Source: Dicyema japonicum (Eukaryota; Dicyemida; Rhombozoa; Dicyemidae). From it: a DNA stretch of 64,000 bases. A model generated the notes under the pieces. The model was not told the DNA's origin. It ran no database searches and saw only the letters and a list, made by a program, of their open reading frames with translations. Both the position numbers and the translations under genes were made by a program. Shown piece after piece: positions 45,850-56,887 of the stretch (its first letter is position 1; every line of letters begins with the position of its first letter). Location: contig RDEW01000013.1 of assembly GCA_011109175.1 (NCBI GenBank), positions 475,476 through 539,475 of the forward strand, given 5' to 3'.

Positions 45850-48420
45850 TATTACCCCCAGGATCACTGGGTCAAAAAGAAAGAAATAAAAGTTCTCATC
45901 TAACTAAGTGATCCCAGACCGACAAAGGAGAGGATGAGTCCGGCGGGGTCAAAAGTCCTGAACAGCCCTTCTCATTGGACATGACATCGGCTCAAAATTT
46001 CTGTATGATTGTAGATATTTCGATAGTGTATGGAATAGAGGGCAGCTCCGTAAACTAGCCTCTTTTAAGAGTTTCCTTTGTAATTAGATTAAGAAATTTT
46101 CAATGGGCTGGATTTTGTTTTCTGGTCCAATTAACCTTATTGCAGTCTCCTCGATTGCGGATAGTTTCAATGAGGAGGATCGTGAAATCTGCATTGCCCA
46201 TGAAGGACTTGCATACGTCATCGTTGGTCAGATAAATTGTTCATAAATCGTGGCAAGGACACCTGTTTGGTTTTTAAGTGTTTTTGAGAGCATTTTTAAA
46301 ATTCTCATTTTCTTCAGAGCAGAAGTTACTTTGTTTATAACATGTCGGATAAAGGTGAGTCCCTGATCAAAGGTAACTCCCAGAATCTTCGGTGTTTTGT
46401 TGATAGGAATAGCCTCGTTCTTCATAAAGATTTTTGGTTCGTTACATAGCTGTCTTTTGTAAGTGGTAAACAGCGTGAAAGAGGACTTTATTGCTGATGT
46501 GTCGAGTCTCCGCTTCGAAAGCCATAGTTCCAGCTTTTCAAGCATTTGTTGAGCGGACTGAGTCGCTGATTCTGTCCTTGAAGGCAAGAATGATATCGTC
46601 GGCATAGGAGAGGATTAGGCAGTTTTCATTACAGGTTTGTGGCATGTCGTTTATTTAGATATTGAAGAGTTGGGGTGATAGTGGGGAGCCTTGAGGGACT
46701 CCATTTGGGAAGTAACGAGATCTTAATGTTGTTTCAGAGTACTTGTGCTCGTCTTCCATTTAAGAAATTCCAAGCCAAAGTTTCAAGTTCGAATGAATGT
46801 TGGTTTCAAATATTTTTGTTGTAAGGAGTTTCCTAAGGACTGAGTCGAACGCTTTTGTGATCTCCACGGATAGAATCCGTGTTGGGTCGGAGGTATTGAG
46901 ATTGAGTCTTGTATTTTTTCCAAAACAAGCCTTTCAAGTATCTTTGAGACCGGACTTAGGATAGATATTGGGCGGTAGGAAGATGGTTCATCTTTTGGTT
47001 TGTTGGGTTTTTAAATAGGTCTGATTAGAGACTTCTTCCATATTTCAGGGATTGTATTTGTGTTAATGGATAGGTTGAAGATATAGGCTAATAGTTCCAG
47101 GGTTCGATGGCCTAGGTGCTTCAGTTCACATGTGGTTATGTTGTCTGGTCCTTTGGCCTCTGAGTTGTTGGCTTTGGGTATGGCTCTGCGAACATCCTGA
47201 CTAGTAAATAGGGTCCAGTCATCGGAGCGTTTCGGTTCAATTTTTTTCAGGAATACTTGGTGTTCTTTTGAAAACTTCTTTGTTTTAGATAGACGCATAA
47301 TATTTTTCAGAGTGTCTGGTTTTATGTAGACTTCGACTTTTCTCTCTGGGGAGGATCTTTTGATGTTCTTGATCCACTTCCACACTATCTGCATTGGGGG
47401 GTTTTGCAGAGAGCCTTTGATAGTCTCGTCCATCTATTTGAATTTTCTTCCTTTATGTTGTTGTCGATCTCTTTGTTCAATTTTTGTATTTTTTTAATGT
47501 TCTCTTCTGTTGGCGATTTTACCATCTTTAGATTATTTCGTTCTCTGATCAGATGTTTCGTCGTTGTGTTGAAAAGTTTTGATAATGTAGGTTGTCTCCC
47601 CATATGAATGTACTTCCTTTTCGCAGCGTTTATGGTTGTGAACTATTTACTAATTGTTCGACGGAGGGAGGAGTGGGAAAATTTAATAGTCCAATACAAT
47701 TATCGACGTAATCCTTAAATCTTTTCCAATTCGCAAGGCTGTAATTAGTTATCTTTGGACATTGTCCTTTTATCCGTTACCTCGTTTTGACCTCCAAAAA
47801 TATTGGATTGTGGTCACTCCTGGGGTTATATTTCACTGACCAGTAAATAAGAGGGGTCAAGGACGGTGATGACAGTGAGATGTTCGCATTGAAGTCACCA
47901 CAGATAATCACATCCTTCAGTGATGCGAGTGGAGTGAGTCTGGAAGCACTGGACGAGCAGAAACTCAACGGTGGGAGATATGCGTTGACAAGTATTATTG
48001 ATAGTCTTGGGAATCCTACTTTGGTAACCAAAAGTCGAGATTTCCACATCCTTTAAGCATAGTGTAGGCACTGTTAGTTAAGTTCTCAAACGGAATGCCG
48101 CGAAAAACCCCCACCAAGTTTGCAAATTCTGTTACGGCGAATTACTGTGAATCCCGGAAATACTGGTGTTGAGTTCTTCGTGAAAAATTAGACTCTTGAA
48201 TTAGCAACATGTCGATGTGATTTTCTTTCACAAATGTCCGAAGTTCGAGTATCTTGTTCTTGATTTCATTTACGTTGAGTTGGACTATTCTGACTGGTCC
48301 AGGGTTTGCCTTAATGTTTCCGAAGCGGCGCAGGTCTTCCTTATTAGTCCACCTGTGAAGATAGAGGAAAAAGTGGTTCTTTTTTTCTAATGCCACCGCG
48401 TCGTCGGCGAGCCACATGAC
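45850..48420 (-). mobile_element. CR1/L2-like LINE (family A), longest copy
   Basis: The minus strand opens with RFGNIKANPGPVRIVQLNVN (2A-like remnant plus endonuclease start), LRTFVKENHIDMLLIQES, IILVNAYLPPLSF, IICGDFNANISL and SDHNPIFLEV. Next come the RT parts AKGPDNITTCELKHLGHR, LSINTNTIPEIWKKSLIRPI, LPNGVPQGSPLSP and LILSYADDIILAFKDRI (catalytic YADD intact, about 46,600), then ALKKMRILKMLSKTLKNQTG. About 2.6 kb, with both domains present but several frameshifts. Confidence 0.9.
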
Positions 48421-48649
48421 ATTTTTTTACTTCGCATTGTTTTTAATGCCTTCGATTTTCTATATTTTAGTTATTGTTTCGTTCTTTAATATTTAACGTG
48501 CAGCTTTTCTTATTTTCTAATTGATGACTGTTCTTTCCTTTGTACTGCTGTTTCGTATTTTTGTCATCTGTATTTATACATTTTTGCTGATTAGCAAAGA
48601 GTTTCAAAGCGGTTCTTTCTTCAGTGGGTGTGTTAGTTACATAGTCCTC
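48421..48649. other. Spacer between two LINE fragments
   Basis: Contains only a lysine- and asparagine-rich minus-strand frame (48,467-48,694) of no recognisable family. Probably LINE sequence. Confidence 0.35.
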
Positions 48650-49330
48650 TTTTAGATATATATCCACAGCAAACATGGTCTTATGTTTGACCAAGGTCCA
48701 ATTTGCGGTGCCAAATCTATTGATATTTCTTCCAATCCCTCATCCAGGTATTTTCTAAATTCCTTTCCCTGGATAGTATTGTTCTTTAGGTGGTCTATAA
48801 CGTATCCCTTCCCCCGAAGTTTTGTGTGTCCATTGCACTTTCTTTTCATCTCTTGCAAACCCATAAGTTTCTTTAAGGACATTTTGGCAATAACCATCTT
48901 GTGATCGTTGTCAATTATAGACCCTCCATAAGCACGGGCATCAGTGACAATACCGTAGTCTTTTTGTCTGCAAATAATGCGCAATGCTTCCGTCAGACTT
49001 GGTTCTATTGCCTGACCAAATTGTCCTGTGTTTTGCCGAGTGCATAAATGCCGGGTTACAAAGGAATAGGTTATTTTCCTTGACAAAAACTGGCTAACAA
49101 GGTTCTTGCAATGTTTTTTTTCCTCTTCCATGTCTTCCAATGAATGATTTTTCAATAGTGATTCGATTTCCAACTTTTGCATTAAGATCACCAAATTGGA
49201 ATATGAATACAACTCTGGGATTTGGGGAATCTCTAAACGGGAAATGGACCTCTTTGATCCATCCACTATGTGGAGCATATGCGTTAATAATAGTAAGATA
49301 ACTTTTCGGAAAATTATGATCGTCCAATGC
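48650..49330 (-). mobile_element. LINE endonuclease fragment (RTE type)
   Basis: The minus strand reads YLTIINAYAPHSGWIKEVHF, FGDLNAKVGN, FIGRHGRGKK and, in the other frame, DYGIVTDARAYGGSIIDNDH followed by KMVIAKM (the usual SDH-x-V-V-A-K). These are the INAYAP, GDxNA, GxxG and final D-H blocks of an APE-type endonuclease. It could be the 5' half of family C. Confidence 0.75.
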
Positions 49331-49397
49331 TATTTGTAAAATCCCAATCCTTTCATTGATAGTCCAGTGACAGTATATGTGCTTGACTAGGTAAATT

Positions 49398-49480
49398 AAC
49401 TGTTCTTTACTTAAATAAAGTGTGTGTCCTGCCTATGCGGAGCTATAAATACTATGGCTCTCGTGAAAAGGCTTTAAAAA
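49398..49480 (+). mobile_element. SINE family 1 tail fragment (plus)
   Basis: Carries taactgttctttacttaaat, tgtgtgtcctgcctatgcgg and the segment 49,435-49,477, which is 36/43 identical to the 3' end of LINE family D (62,897-62,939). Confidence 0.8.
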
Positions 49481-49484
49481 AAGT

Positions 49485-49537
49485 ATCTCGCGAATCCTTT
49501 GGGGGTCTGCGGATCACAGGTTGAGAACCACTGATTT
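49485..49537. mobile_element. hAT terminal fragment
   Basis: Ends with ggatcacaggttgagaaccactg, the hAT-type terminus read outward, followed by atttaagt. It lies between two oppositely oriented SINE pieces. Confidence 0.6.
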
Positions 49538-49539
49538 AA

Positions 49540-49791
49540 GTAAAGAACAATTAATTTTAACTAATCGTAGAACCAAGGAATTATCTTCACATCTTTTTTT
49601 CTTTTTCTTGTGTGTGGGTCCTTTCTAGACAATCCAGTTCCGCAGTGAATATCCACTAATGACGGCGTCACTTGTCAAACCCTTTTAGCATCATAGATGC
49701 GTGGAACCTTCCACCATGTGAACAGTAGCGAAAATCGAACCTGTAACCTAAGTCACTTTAGCCCAACATCTAACCATTATGCCATTCGGCT
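49540..49791 (-). mobile_element. tRNA-headed SINE family 1 (minus)
   Basis: On the minus strand: agccgaatggcataatggtt (A-box-like), caggttcgattttcgctact (B-box-like), core gtgacgccgtcattagtgga, middle block cacacaagaaaaagaaaaa, and attccttggttctacgatta. The 3' tail is replaced by the hAT fragment. Confidence 0.85.
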
Positions 49792-50159
49792 ATGAATAGT
49801 TAGTCTATTTAAAAAATATTGACGTCTATAATATATCGAGTTTTTATTGTTTGACTCTATGAAATAAATAAAAAATATAATTAAAATAATTAATTAACAC
49901 GGCCATCCATCCAAAGGATTTAAACCCATCAGATCTGATAGAGTCACTGATATAGATGTTTTGATGAGATGTTAACCAGAAACATGGAAACTCTCATTTT
50001 TGGCAATAATCATTGCAATTTTATAAGATGTAATTAGTCCTCCTAAATATAATTTAAAATAACAACAACTAATGTTTCTTTCATTACTATTTGTAAAAAC
50101 AGTTTCAATCGTTTTTTGTTTACGAAAAGAATCCTTTAATTATTCAAAATACTCTAATG
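49792..50159. other. AT-rich spacer
   Basis: No recognised feature; possibly interior of the adjoining hAT element. Confidence 0.4.
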
Positions 50160-50537
50160 GTTTATATTTTTATCCAATGTTTTCTCCTAAGACGATCCAA
50201 CAATTTGGACAGTTTCATTGCATCATTTGATAATGACTTATTACACAGTAAACAATATGGTCTTTTATCAAAAGAATTTTTGATAAATCCAAATGCCAAA
50301 TATTCATTTTTATATTGACGAATTTTTAATGTAGAAGGACGACTCATACACGAACAAAAACAAGCATAGTAATTTTAAAAATTTTAAAGAACAAAGGTTT
50401 ACCACTTTAAAAATAAACTAACTTAATTTAAAATGAAAAAAAATTAAATATATTAAATTTATTTTCGACCCCTCACGATCGATCTGGATTGATTTTAGAC
50501 CCCTGGGGGTCGAATCGACCACAGGTTGAGAACCGCT
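50160..50537 (-). pseudogene. hAT 5' end with BED zinc-finger start, truncated
   Basis: The minus-strand terminus cagcggttctcaacctgtgg lies at 50,537, followed by tagag-type flank ctctaaag. The open frame 50,347-50,162 reads YKNEYLAFGFIKN, CLLCNKSLSNDAMKLSKL and LRRKHWIKI, the C-C-x(n)-H BED-like finger that begins ZBED-type transposases. The rest of the transposase is absent. Confidence 0.82.
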
Positions 50538-50689
50538 GCTCTAAAGCATGCTAATTGAACACAAACACGGGATGAAGGTTTCTGATTAAGAGTACACCTT
50601 TGCTATGTCTCAACTTGTGGAACTGGACAACAAATCAGTTAACAAAACTGGTCAATTCATCTCAGTAGGCCTGAATATCTCAAAATCAC

Positions 50690-51215
50690 ACGAGAAAACC
50701 GTGCTGATCTCTGGATCAAGAGAAAGTTTTTGACTCAGTATCCCGGAAGATCCTTACGGCAAAAATTTTTATTTCGTGATTGCAGTGAATCCTGGATCCT
50801 CTCCTTTCACTCACTCATCAGTGGACCTGGTAACCGTGAGAACCTAAAAGAAAATTGGAATTCTCAAAGTTTTTACGCTCTTTTAGTATCTTCCTGCCCA
50901 TCATTAGAGCTTCTATACAAACAATTTGTTCTACCGAGTATCGAATACGCCTGTGTTGCATGGATTGCACAGAGCAAGCTGGAAGTGTTACAAAATAGAT
51001 GTCTCAGAATATTATTGAGATCGTCAAAAGACGTCCAATTCGTTACTACGGAGTAAACTAAACGCCACCGGGCTTCCCTTAAGATGGCAAAGTCCACTAA
51101 CCATCGGCTCGGGCCGGACATCAAAAAAGGACTGGTATGGACACCTGGATCACTTAAATATACGATAACTACTATCCTCTTTTTCGTGATTTCGGGGTTA
51201 AAAAATTAAACTGAC
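50690..51215 (+). mobile_element. CR1/L2-like LINE (family A) 3' fragment
   Basis: Plus frames read LLYKQFVLPSIEYACVAWIA and VLQNRCLRILLRSS (thumb region), and a 3' tail tcgtgatttcggggttaaaa equivalent to the family A tail at 21,520. Confidence 0.75.
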
Positions 51216-51678
51216 AGCTCGACTCTGCCAAACATTGGAAATTAAAGAAATACTCAGGAATCGGAAATCGGTTTCGATTTGTTCCAATCTCCTTTGATAT
51301 TAGTAAACGATTCATCAATGAAATTTGTAATGGAATTGTGACGCGACTCCGAAATCCCCGTGAACTAAGATAGATATTAAAATCACTTGGAGCTTGATTT
51401 GTATCAATTGCTTAAATATTGAGTTACAAAACTTATGTGCATTTAATTGGATACTAATCATTTAATTAAAATCCATAATTATTTTCCTTTGTCCAATTTA
51501 TTTTTTAAGGATGTGCATTCTTCTCTTTGGAGTTTTGTTGGGAATGTTATATTTGAGGCCACATTTATCAATAATTCCATCTGTTTATTATACATAAAAG
51601 TACTCATTCACTTGTTATCTCAATATGCTCTCCTTTAATTATATAAATTTGTAGTAATTTTCATTATCAGATTCAAGA
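51216..51678. other. Spacer upstream of the lectin gene
   Basis: An open frame at 51,447-51,638 is phenylalanine- and isoleucine-rich with no recognisable domain. I do not call it a gene; the lectin promoter probably lies in the last part. Confidence 0.4.
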
Positions 51679-52606
51679 ATGATTATAATAGTTTTATTAC
51701 TGAATTTTATGAAAACAGGTTATTTTACTATTAATTTGGAGAAAGCCATGAAATGCGATGGAAATGCCGAATGGACAAGTGCTACTACTATCATTCAACT
51801 CCCTTAAATTATGAGAATGCAAAGTCTTTCTGTGAAAGCTATGGAATGAATTTGGTTACAATCACAAACGAGGAAGAAAATAATTTAATTCACGGTACTA
51901 TTACTAGTAATTGACAGGGATTGTTGAGAATATTAATATAAACGTGTGGATTAACTACAATTCAGTTATTTCACTAATTAAATTATAGGGCGGATACTCA
52001 AGCTGGCAAGAACACCAAGTTAACAGTGATGGCTGCACAGTCATGAATGAATGTGCTAAATGGGAAAATATTGATTGCATCAAATCAAGAGCAACTATTT
52101 GCCAAGTTCCGAGTATATTCTTTGATGTATGTTTTAGGGGAGAGAGTTGTGTGCAACTGTTTAGGCTCCACCTCAGGATATTGTTACTTGTATTTCAAGA
52201 ATGGAACGGGGGTAAGTACCTCATCCAATAGATGTACTCAAATTTCCTCAACATTGTTGGTTGTGGAGAATGAGGCAGAGAACAACTTCATTTATGGTAC
52301 TAATGATTATTATTATGATACTTTTATGGCATCAACCACGGAAAATGTAATTTTGGGAATTCAAAATGTAAACAATAATTACGTCTCCTTGACCAATAAA
52401 CAAACTGTTAGCTTTTTGCATTAATTACAGTCATATTTCAATTGGGGACGGTATGAGCCAATATACTACAAATGTGCTGAGATTAAAAAATGTGGGTATT
52501 GGAGATCTGTGGAGTGTAGTGAGAGACGCGATTACATTTGCAAAATCGAAGGTATAATATTACTAATATAGCCACCTACGGTGAATTATGCAATGCACAT
52601 CAATGA
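51679..52606 (+). CDS. Secreted protein with two C-type lectin-like domains
   Basis: Six introns (23, 23, 24, 25, 24 and 20 nt) removed give 263 codons (262 aa). A short hydrophobic start MIIIVLLLNFMKT acts as a signal peptide. Domain 1: CRMDKCYYYHSTPLNYENAK, SFCESYGMNLVTITNEEENN, VWINYNSGGYSSWQEHQ, CTVMNECAKWENIDCIKSRA, TICQV (WIN core and paired cysteines). Domain 2: CNCLGSTSGYCYLYFKNGT, ISSTLLVVENEAENNFIYG, SYFNWGRYEPIYYKCAEIKK, CGYWRSVECSERRDYICKIE. No EPN or QPD sugar-specificity triplet is obvious; WGRYEP takes its place in domain 2. Probably extracellular and sugar- or ligand-binding; the ligand is unknown. Domain calls are firm; the last small exon is less so. Confidence 0.87.
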
Positions 52607-53300
52607 TTAATAAAACTAATAATATTAATAAACTAATTTCCTTCATTAAATTAATATTTTCTAATAAAATTAGTTTATTTTAAAAATCATCTTCATTCTT
52701 TTGCATTCTCTATTAATATTTTCAATATAAATACTTTTTTAAGAGTTATCCTTTCATTGTCCCACAAATACATTACATTACTTGTAATTTTGTCATTTTT
52801 ATATTGCTTAAAATAATTTGTCTTTAATACTTTTTTCTACTATATTAAATATAAACTTACTAAAATAGAACAATGATTAGTCGATATATACAAATTTGAT
52901 TCATCATTTAAGTTAGTTATGGAAGATCGTTTCAATTCAATGTTATTTGCCCAATATTTTGTACAATCGAATAAAACAATATCTCCTTGGTTTACCCGTT
53001 CTATTCCACTTAAAATAATAATAAACTAAACTTTAAATGAGATTTTTTAAACTTATAAGTACATCCATAATCTAAGCTGTAATGTCATATTATACTTTAT
53101 ACCATTTAATACAACCAAATTTACCAATATTATTATAAAACATTACACAACCTAATACTTTCATTAATTTAAATTAATTAATTAAATAACAAATTATTGA
53201 CTCAATAACTTATAACAACTCTTTTAATATTACCACTTCTACTTCATCTTCGCCAACTGTTGACTGAATGATGGAAGTTACTGACCGTCACAAAACTTTC
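52607..53300. other. AT-rich intergenic spacer
   Basis: Nearly all A/T with no open frame worth noting and no recognised repeat. Confidence 0.6.
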
Positions 53301-53309
53301 GCTCCTCTT

Positions 53310-53620
53310 TATCCTCGGTTGACAGACAAGAGGCCTGAAAGTCCCTAGTTCAAATCCTGATGCTGTACATTCGGATGAAGACTCCACGCATTTTAATGCT
53401 CTGACTTGATGAGTTACGACGTCATCAGTGAACATTTCACTCCGAAATCGGATTGTCTACATACATAAACCCAATAAAAAGAAAAAAAGAAGTAAAGAGC
53501 ATTTGTTGGCTCTCCCTCATAGATTAGTTATAATAACTGTTCTTTACTTAAATAAAGTGCGTATCCTGCCTGAGCGAAGTTATAGATAATATGCCTCCAC
53601 GTATAAGTGCAGTTCAGTTA
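53310..53620 (+). mobile_element. tRNA-headed SINE family 1 (plus), diverged
   Basis: B-box-like tagttcaaatcctg near 53,350, core gagttacgacgtcatcagtg, middle block cataaacccaataaaaagaa, and tail ctgttctttacttaaataaa with gcgtatcctgcctgagcg. Confidence 0.8.
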
Positions 53621-53629
53621 ATCCTCATA

Positions 53630-53940
53630 TGAACATCAGACAGGACCTCGGGTCTGTTTCTGCATAAAACACTATTCCTCCAAACTTGCTGAATTACAAG
53701 CGATTCAAAATGTCTTAATCTGTGGTGATCTGAATGTCAAAGATCCGCTTTGACTAACTGGTCAAGAATACAATGATAGGAGTAGTAGGTCAATTTTCCC
53801 AATAAAATGCCATTTTCTTCAGTGAAGGGTCAATTTTCATTAATCAGAATGGTGATCGTGATTCGCTCAAATAACCAACAGCGCTCACGAGGGTTCCGTG
53901 TAAAATCCGATAGACGACTTAGAACGAACAAAAAATCATT
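53630..53940 (+). mobile_element. LINE endonuclease fragment
   Basis: The plus strand reads IQNVLICGDLNVKDPL, the GDxN block of an APE-type endonuclease, followed by degraded frames. The family is uncertain, possibly A. Confidence 0.5.
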
Positions 53941-55300
53941 AAATAGAACCGTGTACCTTGGCAATTTCATCTCTCGGTCATCTTAGTGGCAGAACAGGCT
54001 CCAGATGTACTCAGGAGAAGGTTGCATGGGGCAAACATGTCGTTGCAGGTGACGTCTCAAACAAGAGGTTTCCCGGCTTCAAAGTGAAAGATTTTATCCT
54101 ATCTGGTTGTTTTCCGCCACACCTGCAAAGACCGACTGGTTTGAGCATGGAGAGGTGTCCGGCGGCGTCTAAAGCTTGTTCAAGGCCATGTATTCTTTTT
54201 GCAGAAAAGAGGGTGTAGGTCAAAACAGTCGATCTGATCTCCACACGGATGTGCAACAGAGACTTTTAATCCCAGTCGTAATGAGATCCCAATACGGACG
54301 CATTCATCATCCAGGAAGGTACCCAAAACTCCACTGGGAATTGCTTTGAGCCAGGTACCGCTCTCGGAAGACTCCCTCGACAACAAACAGGCACAGCGAT
54401 GTTGGCTAGATGACACTACCAAATCTTCGAAAGAATTCCGGCATATATCACCGTCCAGGCTCCACTGATAGAACGGGAAAGGCATGAAAAGCTGATAAAT
54501 ACGACTCCAGGCTTCACGAGCATGGCCAGAGTCCTGGCCAATATAGAATTCAGAAAGGAAGTTTAAATCTTCTTGACAAGGGCATACAAGCCATTAGCGA
54601 CGAGAGATATACAGGGAAAGAAACGTCTAAAGGGTTGCGAATTCCAAGCCTTTTGAGTTTCACTGGCAGTGTGGCTTGCTTCCATGAGTAATCCTCGAAC
54701 CGGACGTTAAAGATATGCTGTAGAACGGAAGATCTCGTCAATCTGTTCGAGTTGATCACACTGAGTAAAATATGGAACAGTCATCAGAACATGTGCAAGT
54801 CTCTGTACGTTGAGACTGTTTTTCAGGATGTTTGGTGATTTTCTCTGTTGCAAGACAAAACAATGGGATCCAATGAGATTTTCCTGTATACGAAGGAATT
54901 AAGTAGTCGCAAAAAGTAAGAACGAAGGTAGGCTGTATGACTGATCTAAAAATTCGAAAATATTAGGGTATCTCTCAATACACGCCTCCAGGATATTGTC
55001 CCTCCTTAGACTATTGAAGACATTCTTGTTCCTCCCATAAAAGAACGAATGTTGGTCCTCGTGGTGGTAGGAAAGACTCCTTTCCGTGACCATCTCGATC
55101 CAGTTCCAGTGCAGAAGGCGCAAAACTGAATAAACGCACCCAATCTCGTACTTCGTTAGTCCGGGGGCATCTTCGATCGTTTTGGAAAGGACTTCCGCAG
55201 CTTTAGGTCGTATGGCCCTGAGAATCCTCACAAGGATATTCCGCGAAAAACGTAACTCAGATATGAGGCGTAAGAATGTTTCTTGGTAATTAACGGAAGA
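53940..55300 (-). mobile_element. LINE family E (R2-like C-terminal domain) remnant
   Basis: Minus-strand blocks: LLHWNWIEMVTERSLSYHHE, SWKQATLPVKLKRLGIRNPL (RT end), then HRCACLLSRESSESGTWLKA, IPSGVLGTFLDDECVRIGIS, LRLGLKVSVAHPCGDQIDC, and FKVGKPLV-type sequence to about 53,950. The second half matches 57,500-58,260. Frames are broken. Base composition is clearly richer in G+C than the surroundings. Confidence 0.8.
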
Positions 55301-56199
55301 GTTAACAGTGGCGCGCGCACGGGAAACCTCTCTGCATAGACCGAGACACGACTGGCAGTGTCATACTCCAAGCAAGCTCGCTGCGGCTTGGGATAGCTTG
55401 ATACACCCGAAATAGGAGAAATCTTTACAAGCAGAGCAAGAGATATTACGCTTCCGAGTTTTGACTAGCCGACAGGATGACAAATCTCAGATGGCTTGGC
55501 CGGTAAATTATTCCTCGAAGTGGGAACATTCTTTTTAGGTGCTTTTCTCACAACAGTCATAATATATAAAATATTTAACACGTGTAAGAATACTAATCCT
55601 CGTTATTACACATTGAAAAACATCAAAATTTACATTAAGAGAACTATATTGGTCATTGAAGACAGATTTTGTGTTCTTATCTGGTTTCCAAATTTTTAAC
55701 TTATTTGTAAAACTATATTTTCTGAAACTATTTACCTGAGTCTGATTTCTTTTAATAATGAAACCACATAGAAGTATTCTTGCTATTAATTTCGCTTCAA
55801 CCGCAGTCCTGGAAGTTGCCTGATAAACTTTGCTGTGCTAGGGCAGAGCATATTAAAGATATGTTTGTTTGACTTGGAAGCAGATCACTGACCTGTTGAA
55901 CTGTATTAGATCGCTTGTTTCACGGTTAAGAAAAAAATATTGGAGAATGGAGCTGGCTTATTGAGAATCTTCGTGGAAAATGGGTTTTCAGTTCTGATAC
56001 TGGCCAGCCTTTAATGAAAAGAACTTTTTGTAATTATTAAATGTTTGTGTAGTTAAAAAAATTCTTTATCAAAGTTTATCTAATTACTATGCTGCTTAGT
56101 GCAGTATTGAATGAGCTACTGAGAAGCTCAAAAAATTTCGAAAAGAAAGAAATTTTAATAAAAAATTAATGTAAAAAATAACCTAATCATGTTTTATAA
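55301..56199. other. Unassigned region
   Basis: A 67-codon frame at 55,496-55,699 has a hydrophobic start (FLGAFLTTVIIYKIF) but no family likeness. The rest is AT-rich without recognised features. Confidence 0.35.
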
Positions 56200-56887
56200 T
56201 AAATAAAAAACTACTTTGTGGATTTATAAATTTTCCGATAGTTATATTACAAAAACAGAAATTTCCATGTATGGAAAATGCAAAGAAGAATTTTATGTCC
56301 AAATTAAGATAGTTAAATCATTTCCCCGAGGTGGAAGGAAACCCACACAGAAGATTCCTTATAAGTTGCTTAAAAAGGATGTTCTTACTACATTAAATGC
56401 AGTGATATCAAATTATGTGTCATCATCCCCGCCAACGGACATGAATGAGATTACTGACATTGTTTATGCTGCACAATGCGCATATGAAAATTTGACAAAG
56501 AAGCAATCAGTAAAAAGCTGTTGGAGGGAAAACGTGGAGAAGAGAATTTCAAAAATCAAAGAAAATTGTGCCTTAGTCTATGGGTGTACTGGGAAGCAGT
56601 CAAGGGAAGAAAAGGAGAAAACGCTAATGTTTTATGCTCGTTTGGATACAAGAAATCAAAGAAGGGAAAACTGAAAAAGAACTCTACCCTAACTGAAAAC
56701 AAATCAAGATCGTGGAGAAAAAAATCTCAATTCGTGAATCAAGAAAATCCTTTAGACGAGATAATTTTTGTTTTGAGCTGAACAAGATGAGGTTTTATCG
56801 GAGGCTCAACGATGACGTCAATAATAGTGATTGTAAAGTTACAGAAAATGAGTGCGTGTCATTTTGGAATGATGTATGGGAAAAAGA

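Noticed and set aside
53958-54218. Plus-strand open frame as a gene
   Set aside because: It is the antisense of the family E LINE domain, whose conserved blocks read on the minus strand.
55496-55699. Small membrane protein
   Set aside because: One hydrophobic run in AT-rich DNA without conservation, splice context or family likeness.
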